Made by a program: the position numbers and the translations under genes | Notes under the pieces: generated by a model | Database searches by the model: none | The model's input: only the letters and a program-made list of their open reading frames with translations | What the model was told of the DNA's origin: nothing | Shown: piece by piece, positions 1-8,888 of the stretch | How positions within the stretch are numbered: position 1 is the first letter of the stretch | Layout: each line of letters begins with the position of its first letter | From: JBFHRE01 sp036745195 | GTDB taxonomy: Bacteria > Actinomycetota > Acidimicrobiia > Spongiisociales > ZC4RG35 | DNA: 64,000 nt | Direction: 5' to 3' | Assembly (NCBI GenBank): GCA_036745195.1 | Contig: DAIOGO010000002.1 | Coordinates: 10,849-74,848, forward strand

Positions 1-401
1 CGGAACCCTAGGCGCGAGTACAACCGGCGGGCCTCCCGGTTGGCCTGCTCGGTCTCCAGGAACACCCTGGGGAGGTTCCGCCTCCGGCAGTCCTCGAGCA
101 GATGGGCGACGAGGGCGGAGCCATGCCCCTTGCCCGGTCGGTCGATGTAGATCTCGTCGAGGAGGGCGTCGGGCCCGCCCGACTCGATCGACCAGCTCCA
201 GGTCACCACCGCGTACCCCACCACCTCGTCCCCGTCGACGGACAACCACACCACCCCGTGCTGATCGGAGAGCAGCAACGGTTCGAAGCCGGCGGTGGCG
301 GTGACCGGGTCGAACTGGTGGGAGTCGGCCTCGCAGTACCGAGCGCACAGCCGCAGAAGCACCTCGAGATCCCCAGCCACTGCCCTCCGGATGGCGACCA
401 T
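1..401 (-). CDS. GNAT family N-acetyltransferase (3' end cut by window edge)
   Basis: Read on the minus strand from an ATG at 401, the frame is open to the window edge (133 codons). The product starts MVAIRRAVAGDLEVLLRL and contains the GNAT acetyl-CoA loop as DRPGKGHGSALVAHLL near residues 92-107, then the usual family ending with an ANREARRLYSRLGF motif. Only the last few residues should be missing. GNAT enzymes move an acetyl group from acetyl-CoA to an amine; the substrate cannot be told. It lies 79 bp downstream of the FAD oxidoreductase gene on the same strand and may belong to the same transcript. Confidence 0.8.
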   Translation of the reverse strand, partial: MVAIRRAVAGDLEVLLRLCARYCEADSHQFDPVTATAGFEPLLLSDQHGVVWLSVDGDEVVGYAVVTWSWSIESGGPDALLDEIYIDRPGKGHGSALVAHLLEDCRRRNLPRVFLETEQANREARRLYSRLGF

Positions 402-480
402 GAGGCGACTTTATGTGGTGAGAGAGCAGAAAACTGCCATCTCAGCGCGCTATTTGCGGTCTGGCGCGGTCCGGTGGGGG

Positions 481-1863
481 TCAGTGGCCCGTCAGCAGCC
501 GCAACATGCCACCCAACACCCGGGAAGGCCTCCCCGAACGCTCCTCGACCCGATCCGCCATCGGAGCCAGCAGCCGCCCGAGGTTGACTCCCAGATACCG
601 AAGCGGCTCCGGCTCCCAGCGTCGATTGCGGTGCGCCACCCAGGGGAGGGAGGTGAGATCGGTGTCCCGTTCGAGCACCAGGTCGGCGAGCGTGCGCCCG
701 GCCAGGTTCGACGCCGAGACACCTGCCCCCACATACCCGCCGGCATACCCGATCCGGGAGGGCCGGTCGAAGACGACCGCCGCAGTCCAGTCGCGGGGGA
801 CGGCCACGGCTCCACCCCAGGTGTGGGTGATGGCCGCCCCTCCGATCTGTGGGAAGAGCCGGCGAAGGACTTCGTGGATGTGCCCGTGCACCTGCGGTTC
901 CTGCTCGAACTCGGGGCGCATGGCCGATCCGAAGTGATAGGGCGCCCCCCGGCCGCCAAAGGCAAACCTGCCGTCGGCGGTCCGCTGGCCGTAGATCACC
1001 AGATGCCGGGCGTCATTGAAGGTGGGCCGCTCCTCAAGCCCGATGGCCTCCCAGGTCCGTGTCGAGAGCGGCTCGGTGGCGATCATCAGCGAATAGACCG
1101 GGATCACCCGCCGGCTACCACCGGCGAGCCCGACCGAGAACGCCTCCGTGCACTGGAGGACGGTCCCGGCCCGTACTTCACCATGCCGGGTCCTCACCCG
1201 TCCCGGTTCGATGGCTTCGACCGGCGAACCCTCGAAGATCGTCACGCCTGCGCGCTCCACCGCCGCCGCCAGACCTCTTGCGAGCCGGAATGGATGGAGA
1301 GCGGCGCAATGGGGCGTGTACATCGACCCCAGGGCGGTTTCCGACTTGGCGATCCGGGCGGTCTCGGCCGGATCGAGCCACCGGTAGTCGTCCTCACCGA
1401 AACCCCAGGCGGCCTCGGACTTCAGCCGCTCCCGAAGGCGGGAGACCTGGGCCGGATTCGAAGCAAACGTAACCGTCCCGCCCTTCTTGAAGTCGGCGTC
1501 GATCCCCTCCTCGAGGCAAACTCGCCCGATCTCGTCGATCGACGAGAAGATCGCCCGATGCTGGCGGACGAGCTGGTGGCGGCCCTGGGCCGCCTCGGCG
1601 CGGGCGAGATTGACGGCGAGTTCACCGGATGCCCAACCGCCGTTCCGACCGGAGGCGCCGAACCCGGCGATCTCCGCCTCCACCACGACGACGTCGAGTT
1701 GTGGTTCGAGTCTGGCCAGGTAGTAGGCGGTCCACAGCCCGGTGTATCCGGCGCCGACGATCACGACATCGGCCGACCGCACCCCCTCCAGTCGGGGCCG
1801 CGGCTCGAGTGGATCATCGCCAAGGCTGTCGTGCCACAGACTCAGCCGCCGGTACCGGCTCAT
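481..1863 (-). CDS. FAD-dependent amine oxidoreductase, DAO/PuuB-like
   Basis: 460 aa. The N-terminal half has a Rossmann FAD site (VVIVGAGYTGLWTAYYLARL, residues about 33-52) followed by the GASGRNGGWASG motif typical of the DAO family branch that includes gamma-glutamylputrescine oxidase (PuuB). A C-terminal GYVGAGVSASNLAGR motif matches the second FAD contact. The start codon overlaps the stop of the upstream aminotransferase gene by 4 bp (ATGA), so the two are translationally coupled. The family oxidises primary or secondary amines to aldehyde or imine with O2. With an aminotransferase next door and agmatinase and polyamine uptake genes nearby, an amine-catabolic role is inferred; the substrate is not proven. 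Confidence 0.85.
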   Translation of the reverse strand: MSRYRRLSLWHDSLGDDPLEPRPRLEGVRSADVVIVGAGYTGLWTAYYLARLEPQLDVVVVEAEIAGFGASGRNGGWASGELAVNLARAEAAQGRHQLVRQHRAIFSSIDEIGRVCLEEGIDADFKKGGTVTFASNPAQVSRLRERLKSEAAWGFGEDDYRWLDPAETARIAKSETALGSMYTPHCAALHPFRLARGLAAAVERAGVTIFEGSPVEAIEPGRVRTRHGEVRAGTVLQCTEAFSVGLAGGSRRVIPVYSLMIATEPLSTRTWEAIGLEERPTFNDARHLVIYGQRTADGRFAFGGRGAPYHFGSAMRPEFEQEPQVHGHIHEVLRRLFPQIGGAAITHTWGGAVAVPRDWTAAVVFDRPSRIGYAGGYVGAGVSASNLAGRTLADLVLERDTDLTSLPWVAHRNRRWEPEPLRYLGVNLGRLLAPMADRVEERSGRPSRVLGGMLRLLTGH

Positions 1864-3203
1864 TCGTCCTCGAACGATGGCAGTGACCCAGCCCGCGCCA
1901 GCGTCTCGGTGAACGCCTCCTCGAACACATCCAAGGTCCTGGCGACGTCGGCGTCACTGTGCGCAGCGCTCATGAACCAGGTCTCTTTTGCGTCGGGGCA
2001 GGGCATCACTCCGCGCTCGATCATGGCCAGCACGGTGTTGTTGTAGATCCGCGAGTCATGCCGGGCGAGATCGCGATATTCGGTCGGTTTTCCCTCGCCC
2101 AGGAAGACGGAGAACATCGACGGGTGCCCGACGATCGATCCAGCCATCCCGTGATCGGCCAGGATCTTGCGTAGTCCGTCCATCAAGGCGCCACCCGTGC
2201 GGGCGATCGTCCGGTACACCTCCCCGTCGGAGAGACGCTCGATCGTCGCCTTGGTGGCAGCCGCGGCGATGGCATTACCGGAGTATGTGCCGGCCTGGGC
2301 GATCCCCCCCAGCCGCCATCCTTCCGACATCTCCTCGCTGACGGCGATGGCAGCGACCGGGAACCCATTCCCCATCGACTTGGCGAAGGTGGCCACATCC
2401 GGCACGACCCCGAACGCCCCTACCGCCCCATCCAGACCGAGCCGGAAGCCGGTCTTGACCTCGTCGAAGATCAACACCGACTGGTTCTCGGAGCACAGGG
2501 TTCTCAAGGTTTCCAGGAAGCCTGGTTCGGGAAGGACCCCCAGGAAGTTGGCTGCCATCGGCTCGACGATCACCGCCGCGACCTCGTGGCCGTGATCCTC
2601 GAAGAACTCGGTCAACAACTCGATGTCGTTGAACGGAAGCGTCCGGATGTAGCTGCGGATCGACTCGGGGATCCCCGAGGAGGCCTGGATGGGAAGCGGC
2701 CGCAGGCGCGACCCGAGGTGGGCAGGCGGAGCACCGGCCGTGCTGAACAGCACGTAGTCGTGGGCGCCGTGATACCCGCCCTCGAACTTCAAGATGAGAT
2801 CCCTCGCCCCCCACCCACGGGCGAGGCGGATCGCATGCATGGTGGCCTCGGTCCCGGTGTTGGTGAACCGGATCTGCGACGCCCAGCCGAGGGCGGCGAT
2901 CACCGCCTCGGCGGCCTCGACCTCGATCTCCTGGGTCATGGCATAGACGTTCCCCCGGAAGGCGGCTTCGGCCACCGCCTGCGAGACATAGGGGTCGGCG
3001 TGACCGAGGATCACCGGACCGAACCCCAGTTGGTAGTCGATGTACTCGCGCCCATCGGCATCGAAGATGTGAGAACCGAGGCCGCGGTCGATCACGAGGG
3101 TGTCGGCGTCACCCCAGTACCGGAACTGTGACGAGACACCGTTGACCATGACACGTTTGGAACGCCGGAACCACTCGGCGGTCTTGGGACCCTGCAAACT
3201 CAT
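1860..3203 (-). CDS. Class III (glutamate-1-semialdehyde aminomutase-like) aminotransferase
   Basis: 447 aa PLP enzyme of fold type I. The cofactor aspartate is in IFDEVKTGFR (D247) and the Schiff-base lysine in FAKSMGNGFP (K275). The branch resembles glutamate-1-semialdehyde 2,1-aminomutase, but the pairing with a PuuB-like oxidase and the absence of other tetrapyrrole genes beside it argue for a catabolic amine or amino-acid transaminase. The start ATG at 3203 has a strong ribosome-binding site, AGGAGG, seven bases upstream. First gene of a two-gene unit with the oxidase. Confidence 0.85.
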   Translation of the reverse strand: MSLQGPKTAEWFRRSKRVMVNGVSSQFRYWGDADTLVIDRGLGSHIFDADGREYIDYQLGFGPVILGHADPYVSQAVAEAAFRGNVYAMTQEIEVEAAEAVIAALGWASQIRFTNTGTEATMHAIRLARGWGARDLILKFEGGYHGAHDYVLFSTAGAPPAHLGSRLRPLPIQASSGIPESIRSYIRTLPFNDIELLTEFFEDHGHEVAAVIVEPMAANFLGVLPEPGFLETLRTLCSENQSVLIFDEVKTGFRLGLDGAVGAFGVVPDVATFAKSMGNGFPVAAIAVSEEMSEGWRLGGIAQAGTYSGNAIAAAATKATIERLSDGEVYRTIARTGGALMDGLRKILADHGMAGSIVGHPSMFSVFLGEGKPTEYRDLARHDSRIYNNTVLAMIERGVMPCPDAKETWFMSAAHSDADVARTLDVFEEAFTETLARAGSLPSFEDE

Positions 3204-3262
3204 TTGAAATCCTCCTGGAACTGCTGAAGACCGGTCATCTGCACCCCCGAAGGGGCGGACGA

Positions 3263-3457
3263 TCAGGCTCCAGGCGGGTTCCAGTGGCGGGGGGCGAGCA
3301 TGTTCCGCTCGAGGTAGGCGGGGAGGTGGGCGGTCTTGTCACGATTGAGCCGGTGGCGGGCACCTACGCTGCCGGCCGGATCGTCCCCGAGGGCATACGC
3401 GGCGGCAACGAACGGACCCGTCTCACCGACCTCGAGCACCAAACCGCTCCCGATCAC
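3263..3457 (-). CDS. Hypothetical 64-aa protein
   Basis: Small frame beginning at GTG 3457; an in-frame TAG lies only four codons upstream, so this is the only reasonable start. The product is soluble, with an acidic N-terminal half (EVGETGPFVAAAYALGDD) and a basic, aromatic C-terminus (YLERNMLAPRHWNPPGA). Third-position GC bias fits coding. It could share a transcript with the downstream aminotransferase (59 bp away, same strand). No family recognised. Confidence 0.5.
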   Translation of the reverse strand: MIGSGLVLEVGETGPFVAAAYALGDDPAGSVGARHRLNRDKTAHLPAYLERNMLAPRHWNPPGA

Positions 3458-3593
3458 GGGCGAAGCCTAGTCGAGCCCACCTGTGCCCGCCCGGCCGAAA
3501 CGGGATGCGACCAGGACACTCCCACGAATCACCCGACGCGCCCGGGTATCGGATCCGACGACGCAACATCGAGGGGAGCCTCGCTCGGCCCAC

Positions 3594-3815
3594 TCAATCC
3601 ATCGTCTTGACCATCCCCGCGAAACCGCCGAAGAACACCCCAAGGAGGGTTCCCGGGATCACAGACGTCGCGAACGAGTCGGGCAGATCCTGGCCGGTGA
3701 TGAGCTTGACGACCAGGGTGAGTGCGACCAGGGCGATCGGTAGGCCGAGGCCTACCCCCTTGGCCACCGCCATGCCCATGCGGACGTCTTCGTGTTCGTC
3801 GGCTGCTTCGCTCAC
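3594..3815 (-). CDS. Small membrane protein, two predicted TM helices
   Basis: The longest frame starts at 3917, but the better start is GTG 3815, preceded by GAGGAG nine bases upstream, giving 73 aa. After a short acidic cytoplasmic head (SEAADEHEDVRMG) there are two hydrophobic glycine-rich segments (about residues 20-37 and 47-68) separated by a short polar turn. It vaguely resembles small AtpI-like or polyamine-locus membrane proteins, but no family can be assigned. It is divergent from agmatinase with 81 bp between starts. Confidence 0.6.
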   Translation of the reverse strand: MSEAADEHEDVRMGMAVAKGVGLGLPIALVALTLVVKLITGQDLPDSFATSVIPGTLLGVFFGGFAGMVKTMD

Positions 3816-3896
3816 GTTTGGTCGGCTCCTCGAATTCGTGCTCCTCCAGTGTGCCATACGGCCCGGTCGGGTTGCGTCGGTTACCGTGATTCGGTC

Positions 3897-4919
3897 ATGT
3901 CGGAACCGCACGTCCACCGCCCATACCCAGAGCGGGCGAAAGAGATCGCGTTCGCTTCGGCCGAGTACCTGGCGTTCGCCTCACGTCAGCCGTTTCTGGG
4001 GGTTCCGGCGCGGCGGTTCGACGAACTGGCCACCGACCCCTGCGAAGTCGTGATCATCGGCGCCCCCTTCGACTGGGGCACCACGTATCGCCCCGGGGCC
4101 CGGTTTGGGCCCAAGGCGATCCGCGAGGCCGACTACGGGGCCATGGACGGATACCGGCCGCATCTTCCCACCGGGATCGACCCTCTCGGCGAGTTGGGGG
4201 TGGTCGACGTGGGGGACGTCTATGTGGTTCCCGGCCAGGTCGAGTTGTCGCTCGACCGCATCACCGAGGCCGTCGAACTGGTGGCGAAGGCGGGGAAGGT
4301 CCCCGTAGTCCTCGGGGGTGATCACACCGTGACCTTCTCCAATGCCACCGGAGTGGCCAGGGCTCACGGGTTCGGAGAGGTCGCCTTGATCCACTTCGAT
4401 GCCCACGCCGACACCGGGAACCTGCAGAACGGCCAGTTGTACGGCCACGGCACCCCGATGCGCCGGTTGGTCGAGTCGGGCGCGGTCCCCGGCCATCGAT
4501 TCGTCCAGATCGGGCTGCGCGGGTACTGGCCGGAGCCTGACGTCATCGCCTGGATGCGGGACCAGGAGATGCGGTCATACATGATGAACGAGATCGTCGA
4601 TCGGGGTCTGGAGGTTGTCGTCGACGAGGCGGTTGCCTACGCCCTGGAAGGCGGGGCGAAGGGTGTCTTCATCTCGGTCGACATCGACGTGGTCGACCCG
4701 GGATTTGCCCCGGGAACCGGAACCCCCGAGCCGGGAGGTCTGACGTCCCGCCAGTTGCTCGATACCGTTCGAAGGCTGTCCCGCGAGCTGCCCGTACTGG
4801 GCGCCGATGTCGTCGAGGTGGCCCCCGCCTACGACCATGCCGACATCACCGCCTACCTGGCCAACCGGGTGGTCCTGGAGATCCTCAACGGGATGGCGGA
4901 GCGCAAACTCGGGATCTGA
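3897..4919 (+). CDS. speB: Agmatinase / ureohydrolase family
   Basis: 340 aa from ATG 3897. The manganese ligands of the ureohydrolase fold are present: GGDH (H143), DAHAD (D168, H170, D172) and SVDIDVVD (D262, D264), and the C-terminal GTGTPEPGG loop is intact. The family hydrolyses a guanidino group to urea; agmatinase gives putrescine, while close relatives act on guanidinobutyrate or guanidinopropionate. The putrescine-type neighbourhood supports agmatinase or guanidinobutyrase. The open frame extends upstream to 3792, but that part lacks family similarity. A TACCGT box lies 9 bases before the start and no clear Shine-Dalgarno is seen. Confidence 0.88.
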   Translation: MSEPHVHRPYPERAKEIAFASAEYLAFASRQPFLGVPARRFDELATDPCEVVIIGAPFDWGTTYRPGARFGPKAIREADYGAMDGYRPHLPTGIDPLGELGVVDVGDVYVVPGQVELSLDRITEAVELVAKAGKVPVVLGGDHTVTFSNATGVARAHGFGEVALIHFDAHADTGNLQNGQLYGHGTPMRRLVESGAVPGHRFVQIGLRGYWPEPDVIAWMRDQEMRSYMMNEIVDRGLEVVVDEAVAYALEGGAKGVFISVDIDVVDPGFAPGTGTPEPGGLTSRQLLDTVRRLSRELPVLGADVVEVAPAYDHADITAYLANRVVLEILNGMAERKLGI

Positions 4920-4921
4920 CC

Positions 4922-4970
4922 GCCATGCGTCGTGCGTCATGCGCCATGCGTCATGCGACGTGCGTCAAGC
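4922..4970. repeat. Heptanucleotide tandem repeat, GTCATGC type (7 units)
   Basis: Seven consecutive 7-bp units (gccatgc, gtcgtgc, gtcatgc, gccatgc, gtcatgc, gacgtgc, gtcaagc), starting two bases after the agmatinase stop. The phase is strictly 7 bp with substitutions but no indels. It is one of six such arrays in the window. Confidence 0.9.
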
Positions 4971-5014
4971 GCCCTTCGGTCGGCGACGGCAGACAGGCGA
5001 CACCACGAGTCGGA

Positions 5015-5020
5015 TAGGCT
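5015..5020 (+). promoter_or_regulatory. -10 box TAGGCT, leaderless start
   Basis: TAGGCT lies 7 bases before ATG 5028. There is no Shine-Dalgarno sequence. Transcription should begin at or next to the start codon. Confidence 0.5.
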
Positions 5021-5027
5021 GGGTCGC

Positions 5028-5663
5028 ATGGCTCAGACCGGGTTCTGGTTTGTCGTTCAGGCGTCGGACGCTTCGGCGGTCGAGGTCGCCAAGTACCTGC
5101 ACCGGTTGCGCACCGACTTCGAACCCACCATCGGCCCGCTGCTCGACTCCTGGCGGATCACGCCGGCGACACGCTCCTTCGACGAGGACGAGTCGGAGTT
5201 CATCAGTGCGGACGACTACCTGCGAATGTTCTGGGCGACCCGGGTGCCGGAGGAGCTCTTCTACGCCTGTGCCGACCCCCGCCTCGACGACGCCACCTGG
5301 GACCTCGCCACGGCTCGCCTCGACCACCCCTGCAAGGCGGTGCTCGCCGCCATCCCCTCGATCGCCCCGGTCGCCGTGCTCTTTGCCGGGCTCGGAGCGA
5401 GGCGGGCGGACATGATCCCGGGCTGGATGGGAATGTTCTCTCTCACCCGGGCGGAGGTGGAGCAGGCCGCCGAGTCACTCCGCAAGGCCCACGGGTTGCC
5501 GCCCCAGCAGCGAGTGAACGCCCTCCAGCACATGCACCACCTGCTCGATCAGGCCGGCGTCCTCAACTTCCCGATCGCCAACCTGCTCGAGGCCATGCCG
5601 GTGGTCCTGGGATCCGCCCTGGAGGATTCAACCGGGCTGATCGCCGTCTCTGCGGTGATCTGA
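5028..5663 (+). CDS. Hypothetical 211-aa soluble protein
   Basis: Starts MAQTGFWFVVQ at ATG 5028, with a TAGGCT promoter box directly upstream. No signal peptide or convincing TM segment. The N-terminal half has an acidic stretch (RSFDEDESEFISADD) and a WATRVPEELFYACADPRLDD segment; a hydrophobic alanine-rich stretch near residue 110 (IPSIAPVAVLFAGLGA) looks like a buried helix. The C-terminal half contains NALQHMHHLLDQAG. No catalytic motif or family was recognised. Codon use matches its neighbours, so it is a real gene. Confidence 0.7.
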   Translation: MAQTGFWFVVQASDASAVEVAKYLHRLRTDFEPTIGPLLDSWRITPATRSFDEDESEFISADDYLRMFWATRVPEELFYACADPRLDDATWDLATARLDHPCKAVLAAIPSIAPVAVLFAGLGARRADMIPGWMGMFSLTRAEVEQAAESLRKAHGLPPQQRVNALQHMHHLLDQAGVLNFPIANLLEAMPVVLGSALEDSTGLIAVSAVI

Positions 5664-5702
5664 AGCAGGTTGCCAGGCGAATCGGGTTCGGCCCGGGGCG
5701 AG

Positions 5703-6137
5703 TCACAGCTTGAAGCGGTAGACGTTGGTCTCGCGCTGCACGAAACCGATCCGCTGGTAGAGCCGGTTGGCGGCCTGGCGGGTGGGATTCGACGTCAGCT
5801 CGACCGACTTCGCTCCCCTCTCTCGGGCATGGGCGATGGCCTCTGTGACGAGCTTCTCCCCCACTCCCCTACCACGGACGGCCCCATCGACCACGACGTC
5901 CTCGATCCAGGCCTTGAGCCCGGTCGGGATCCGAATGAAACCGAGGGTCAACGATCCGACACACCGGTCGCCGTCCATCGCCACCAGCATCACGTTCGAG
6001 CCACTGTGAACGATCGCCTCGAGGTGATCACGGGACGGCGGCACTGCCGAGCTGGAGAGTTGGGGAATGAGGTGGGCGAAGGCCTCCACCAATCGATCGT
6101 CGACCGCCTCGGCTCGCTCCACCCTGATCCCGGTCAC
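5703..6137 (-). CDS. GNAT family N-acetyltransferase
   Basis: 144 aa. Acetyl-CoA pyrophosphate loop is RGRGVGEKLV (about residues 89-98), preceded by the beta-4 strand AWIEDVVVDGAVR and followed by the typical ANRLYQRIGF motif. Start GTG 6137 overlaps the potC stop (GTGA), so it is the last, translationally coupled gene of the polyamine operon. By context it may acetylate a polyamine or derivative; the fold alone does not show the substrate. Confidence 0.85.
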   Translation of the reverse strand: MTGIRVERAEAVDDRLVEAFAHLIPQLSSSAVPPSRDHLEAIVHSGSNVMLVAMDGDRCVGSLTLGFIRIPTGLKAWIEDVVVDGAVRGRGVGEKLVTEAIAHARERGAKSVELTSNPTRQAANRLYQRIGFVQRETNVYRFKL

Positions 6138-6919
6138 CGGGCAACCTTGCTGCGCCGGGTGGTGATGGTGAGATAGCCGAACATGGCGATCACGGTGACC
6201 AGGAAAATGATCGTGCCAAAGACGTTCACCTGGGGAGGAATTCCTCGCCGGGCGGCGCCCCAGACGTACAGCGGGAAGGTCATCGTGGTTCCGCTGTTGA
6301 AGTTGGTGATCACAAAATCATCGAAGCTGAGGGCGAAGCACAGCATGAACGAGGCGGCCACACCGGGCAGGATCATCGGGAGCGTCACCCGTCGGAAGGT
6401 CTGCCATTCGTTGGCATAGAGGTCCATGGCGGCTTCCTCCAGGTGCCGGTCGAATCCGACGATGCGGGCCCGCACGGTGACCACCGAGTAGCTGATGTTG
6501 AAGAGCACGTGCGCCACCAGGATGGTCCAGTAGCCCCGACCGAACGAGGTGGCGATGAACAGGGCCAGCAGTGCGGAGCCCATCACCACCTCGGGACTGG
6601 CCATCGGGAGGAACAACAGCAGATTGGTGGCGGCCCGGGCCCGGAACCGGTAGCGGACCAGGGCGAGGGCGATCAGGGTGCCGACGATGGTGGCGATCAG
6701 GGCGGAGAGGAAGGCCAGCGTCAGCGAGTTGATCAACGCCTCCGACAGCCCTTCGACGCCGAATGGGTCGGCCCAATGCCGGAGGGTGAAGCCCACCCAG
6801 GTGACGTTGAACCGTCCTTTGAGGTCGTTGAAACCGAAGGCGATCACGACGAACACCGGGAGGAACAGGTAGACCAGCCCCGCCCCCAGCAGCACCCGGT
6901 AGAAGACGCGCGCCTTCAC
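6134..6919 (-). CDS. potC: Polyamine ABC transporter permease PotC-like
   Basis: 261 aa from GTG 6919, which overlaps the potB stop by 4 bp. About six TM helices. The permease coupling loop is present as EEAAMDLYANEWQTFRRVTLPMILPG, the EAA motif that docks with the ATPase. The C-terminus ends in a short basic tail. With PotA, PotB and PotD encoded just upstream it forms a spermidine/putrescine-type importer. The open frame continues further 5', but that part only reads potB in another frame. Confidence 0.92.
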   Translation of the reverse strand: MKARVFYRVLLGAGLVYLFLPVFVVIAFGFNDLKGRFNVTWVGFTLRHWADPFGVEGLSEALINSLTLAFLSALIATIVGTLIALALVRYRFRARAATNLLLFLPMASPEVVMGSALLALFIATSFGRGYWTILVAHVLFNISYSVVTVRARIVGFDRHLEEAAMDLYANEWQTFRRVTLPMILPGVAASFMLCFALSFDDFVITNFNSGTTMTFPLYVWGAARRGIPPQVNVFGTIIFLVTVIAMFGYLTITTRRSKVAR

Positions 6920-7788
6920 GTCAGCAACTCCTCGGTGCCCACCCGCCGCACGTAGATGACCACCAGGGTCACGATCAGCGCCATCAGCGTGAAGGAGATG
7001 GCGGCGGCGGCCGGATAGTCGATCACGACCAGGAACTTGTTCTGGATGACGTTGCCCATCATCGAGTTGGGCGGGTTGCCGAGCAACTCGACATTGACGT
7101 AGTCGCCGGCGGCGGGGATGAAGGTGAGCAGGGTGCCGGAGATGACACCGGGCAGCGAGAGCGGCCAGGTGACCTTGCGAAATGCGGTGAATGGCGAGGC
7201 ATACAGGTCGTTGGCCGCCTCCAGCAGCGACCGATCGATCTTGTCGAGCGAGACGTAGATGGGAAGCGTGATGAACGCCAGGTAGTTGTAGACCAACCCC
7301 GCCACCACCGCCCAGGCGGTGGAGAGAAGGCGGCCATCCTCGGGAAGCAGACCAAGGGTCTTGATGATCCCCACCACCGTCCCCTGGTCGGCGAGGATGA
7401 TCCGCCAGGCCAGGGTCCGAAGAAGGAACGGGACCAGGAACGGCATGAGCAACAGCATCAGGAACAGGCTCTTCCACCGCCCGGTGTGGAAGGCGATGGC
7501 GTAAGCCAGCGGGTAGGAGATGGCCAGCCCGATCACCGTGGCGGCAAAGGCGAACAGGAGCGAATTGAACAACTGGCCCCGGTAGGTCGTGAACACCGCC
7601 AGGTAGTTCGAGAGGTCACCCGTGAACCGGTAGCCCCGCTCCAGCGAGCCTTCCTGCAGGGAGGTGATGACCAACTGGCTCATCGGGACCACGTAGAAGA
7701 GGAACAACCACAGCAGCCCGGGGGCCATCAACAGATACGGGACACGCCGGCGCCGTCGCTCCGCGGCGGAGACGGCCTCGATCGTCAT
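6916..7788 (-). CDS. potB: Polyamine ABC transporter permease PotB-like
   Basis: 290 aa from ATG 7788 (MTIEAVSAAERRRRRVPYLL), whose ATG overlaps the potA stop. Six TM segments, the first at about residues 17-38. The EAA coupling loop reads LEAANDLYASPFTAFRKVTWPLSLPG. A longer reading to 7824 would lie inside potA and is not preferred. Partner of PotC in the inner-membrane channel of the polyamine importer. Confidence 0.92.
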   Translation of the reverse strand: MTIEAVSAAERRRRRVPYLLMAPGLLWLFLFYVVPMSQLVITSLQEGSLERGYRFTGDLSNYLAVFTTYRGQLFNSLLFAFAATVIGLAISYPLAYAIAFHTGRWKSLFLMLLLMPFLVPFLLRTLAWRIILADQGTVVGIIKTLGLLPEDGRLLSTAWAVVAGLVYNYLAFITLPIYVSLDKIDRSLLEAANDLYASPFTAFRKVTWPLSLPGVISGTLLTFIPAAGDYVNVELLGNPPNSMMGNVIQNKFLVVIDYPAAAAISFTLMALIVTLVVIYVRRVGTEELLT

Positions 7789-8888
7789 ACCGGCTGAACC
7801 ACGAAACAATGGCCTGGCTCCCAACCCATCACGACGTCGCTCCCGGCCGGGAAACGGGCGGCGCCGATGTTCTGGACGACGACGGCGAGTTCGCCCAGCT
7901 GCCCGGCATCGACGAGATAGTGCGTGCTGATGCCGATGAAGGAGGCGTCCGTCACCCGGCCGGCCACCCGGTTGGTGGTGCGCAGGTCCTCGGCCGTGGC
8001 GCCGAGCTGGATCTTCTCGGGTCGGACTCCGAGCCGGATGTCGGCGCCCTCCTGCAGGCCTCCGGCGGCCACCCGCATCTCGGTGCCGTCGGCCAGCCGC
8101 ACCGCCCCGCTGGACGAAGTCACCTTGCCGTCCATGAGATTGGAGGCTCCCAGGAACGAGGCAACGAAAGGAGTACGGGGATCGTCGTAGATCTCCGCCG
8201 GCTCACCCATCCGCTCGATCTTGCCCTTGTTCATCACGGCGATCGAATCGGCCATGGTCATGGCTTCTTCTTGATCGTGGGTCACATGGATGAAGGTGAT
8301 TCCGACTTCTTGCTGGATCCGCTTGAGCTCGATCTGCATCTCCTTGCGGAGCTTGAGATCGAGCGCCCCGAGCGGCTCGTCGAGGAGCAGCACCCGGGGA
8401 TGGTTGACCAGGGCTCGGGCGAGGGCGACGCGCTGCTGCTGTCCACCCGACAGCTGGCGCGGCTTGCGCTTGGCGGCATGACCGAGCTGGACCAGATCCA
8501 GCATCTCGTTGACTCGACGGGCGGTGTCGCCGTCGGCCACCTTCTGGCGACGGAGCCCGAACGCCACGTTCTCGAACACAGTGAGATGAGGGAAGAGCGC
8601 ATAACTCTGGAAGACCGTGTTCACCGGCCGCTGGTATGCCTTGGTTCCGGTCACGTCCTCGCCATGCAGACGGATGACTCCGGAGGTGGGGTCCTCGAAC
8701 CCGCCGATCATCCGGAGCGTCGTGGTCTTGCCACATCCCGAAGGGCCGATGACGGCAAAGAAGCGATTCTCGTCGATGACCAGATTCAGGTCGTCGACCG
8801 CCAGCACGTCGCCAAACGCCTTGGTGATCCCTTTGAGCTCGACGGCAGGGGTTTCACCCCCCGCCGTCGAACCCGGAGCTTGGCTCAT
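7785..8888 (-). CDS. potA: Polyamine ABC transporter ATP-binding protein PotA-like
   Basis: 367 aa from ATG 8888, which overlaps the potD stop. Walker A GPSGCGKTT, Q-loop, signature LSGGQQQRVALARAL, Walker B VLLLDEPLGALD and the H-loop HVTHDQEEAM are all intact. A C-terminal TOBE domain (about residues 290-365) marks the CUT1/PotA branch. It energises uptake through PotB/PotC. Confidence 0.94.
   Translation of the reverse strand: MSQAPGSTAGGETPAVELKGITKAFGDVLAVDDLNLVIDENRFFAVIGPSGCGKTTTLRMIGGFEDPTSGVIRLHGEDVTGTKAYQRPVNTVFQSYALFPHLTVFENVAFGLRRQKVADGDTARRVNEMLDLVQLGHAAKRKPRQLSGGQQQRVALARALVNHPRVLLLDEPLGALDLKLRKEMQIELKRIQQEVGITFIHVTHDQEEAMTMADSIAVMNKGKIERMGEPAEIYDDPRTPFVASFLGASNLMDGKVTSSSGAVRLADGTEMRVAAGGLQEGADIRLGVRPEKIQLGATAEDLRTTNRVAGRVTDASFIGISTHYLVDAGQLGELAVVVQNIGAARFPAGSDVVMGWEPGHCFVVQPV

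Noticed and set aside
295..2046. 583-codon plus-strand frame across the FAD oxidoreductase
   Set aside because: Overlaps two good minus-strand genes and has shadow-type composition.
1860..3203. True glutamate-1-semialdehyde aminomutase (hemL)
   Set aside because: Coupled to an amine oxidase gene with no haem biosynthesis genes beside it; a catabolic transaminase is more likely.
4922..4970. Heptad arrays as CRISPR
   Set aside because: Unit is 7 bp without spacers, and no cas genes are present.
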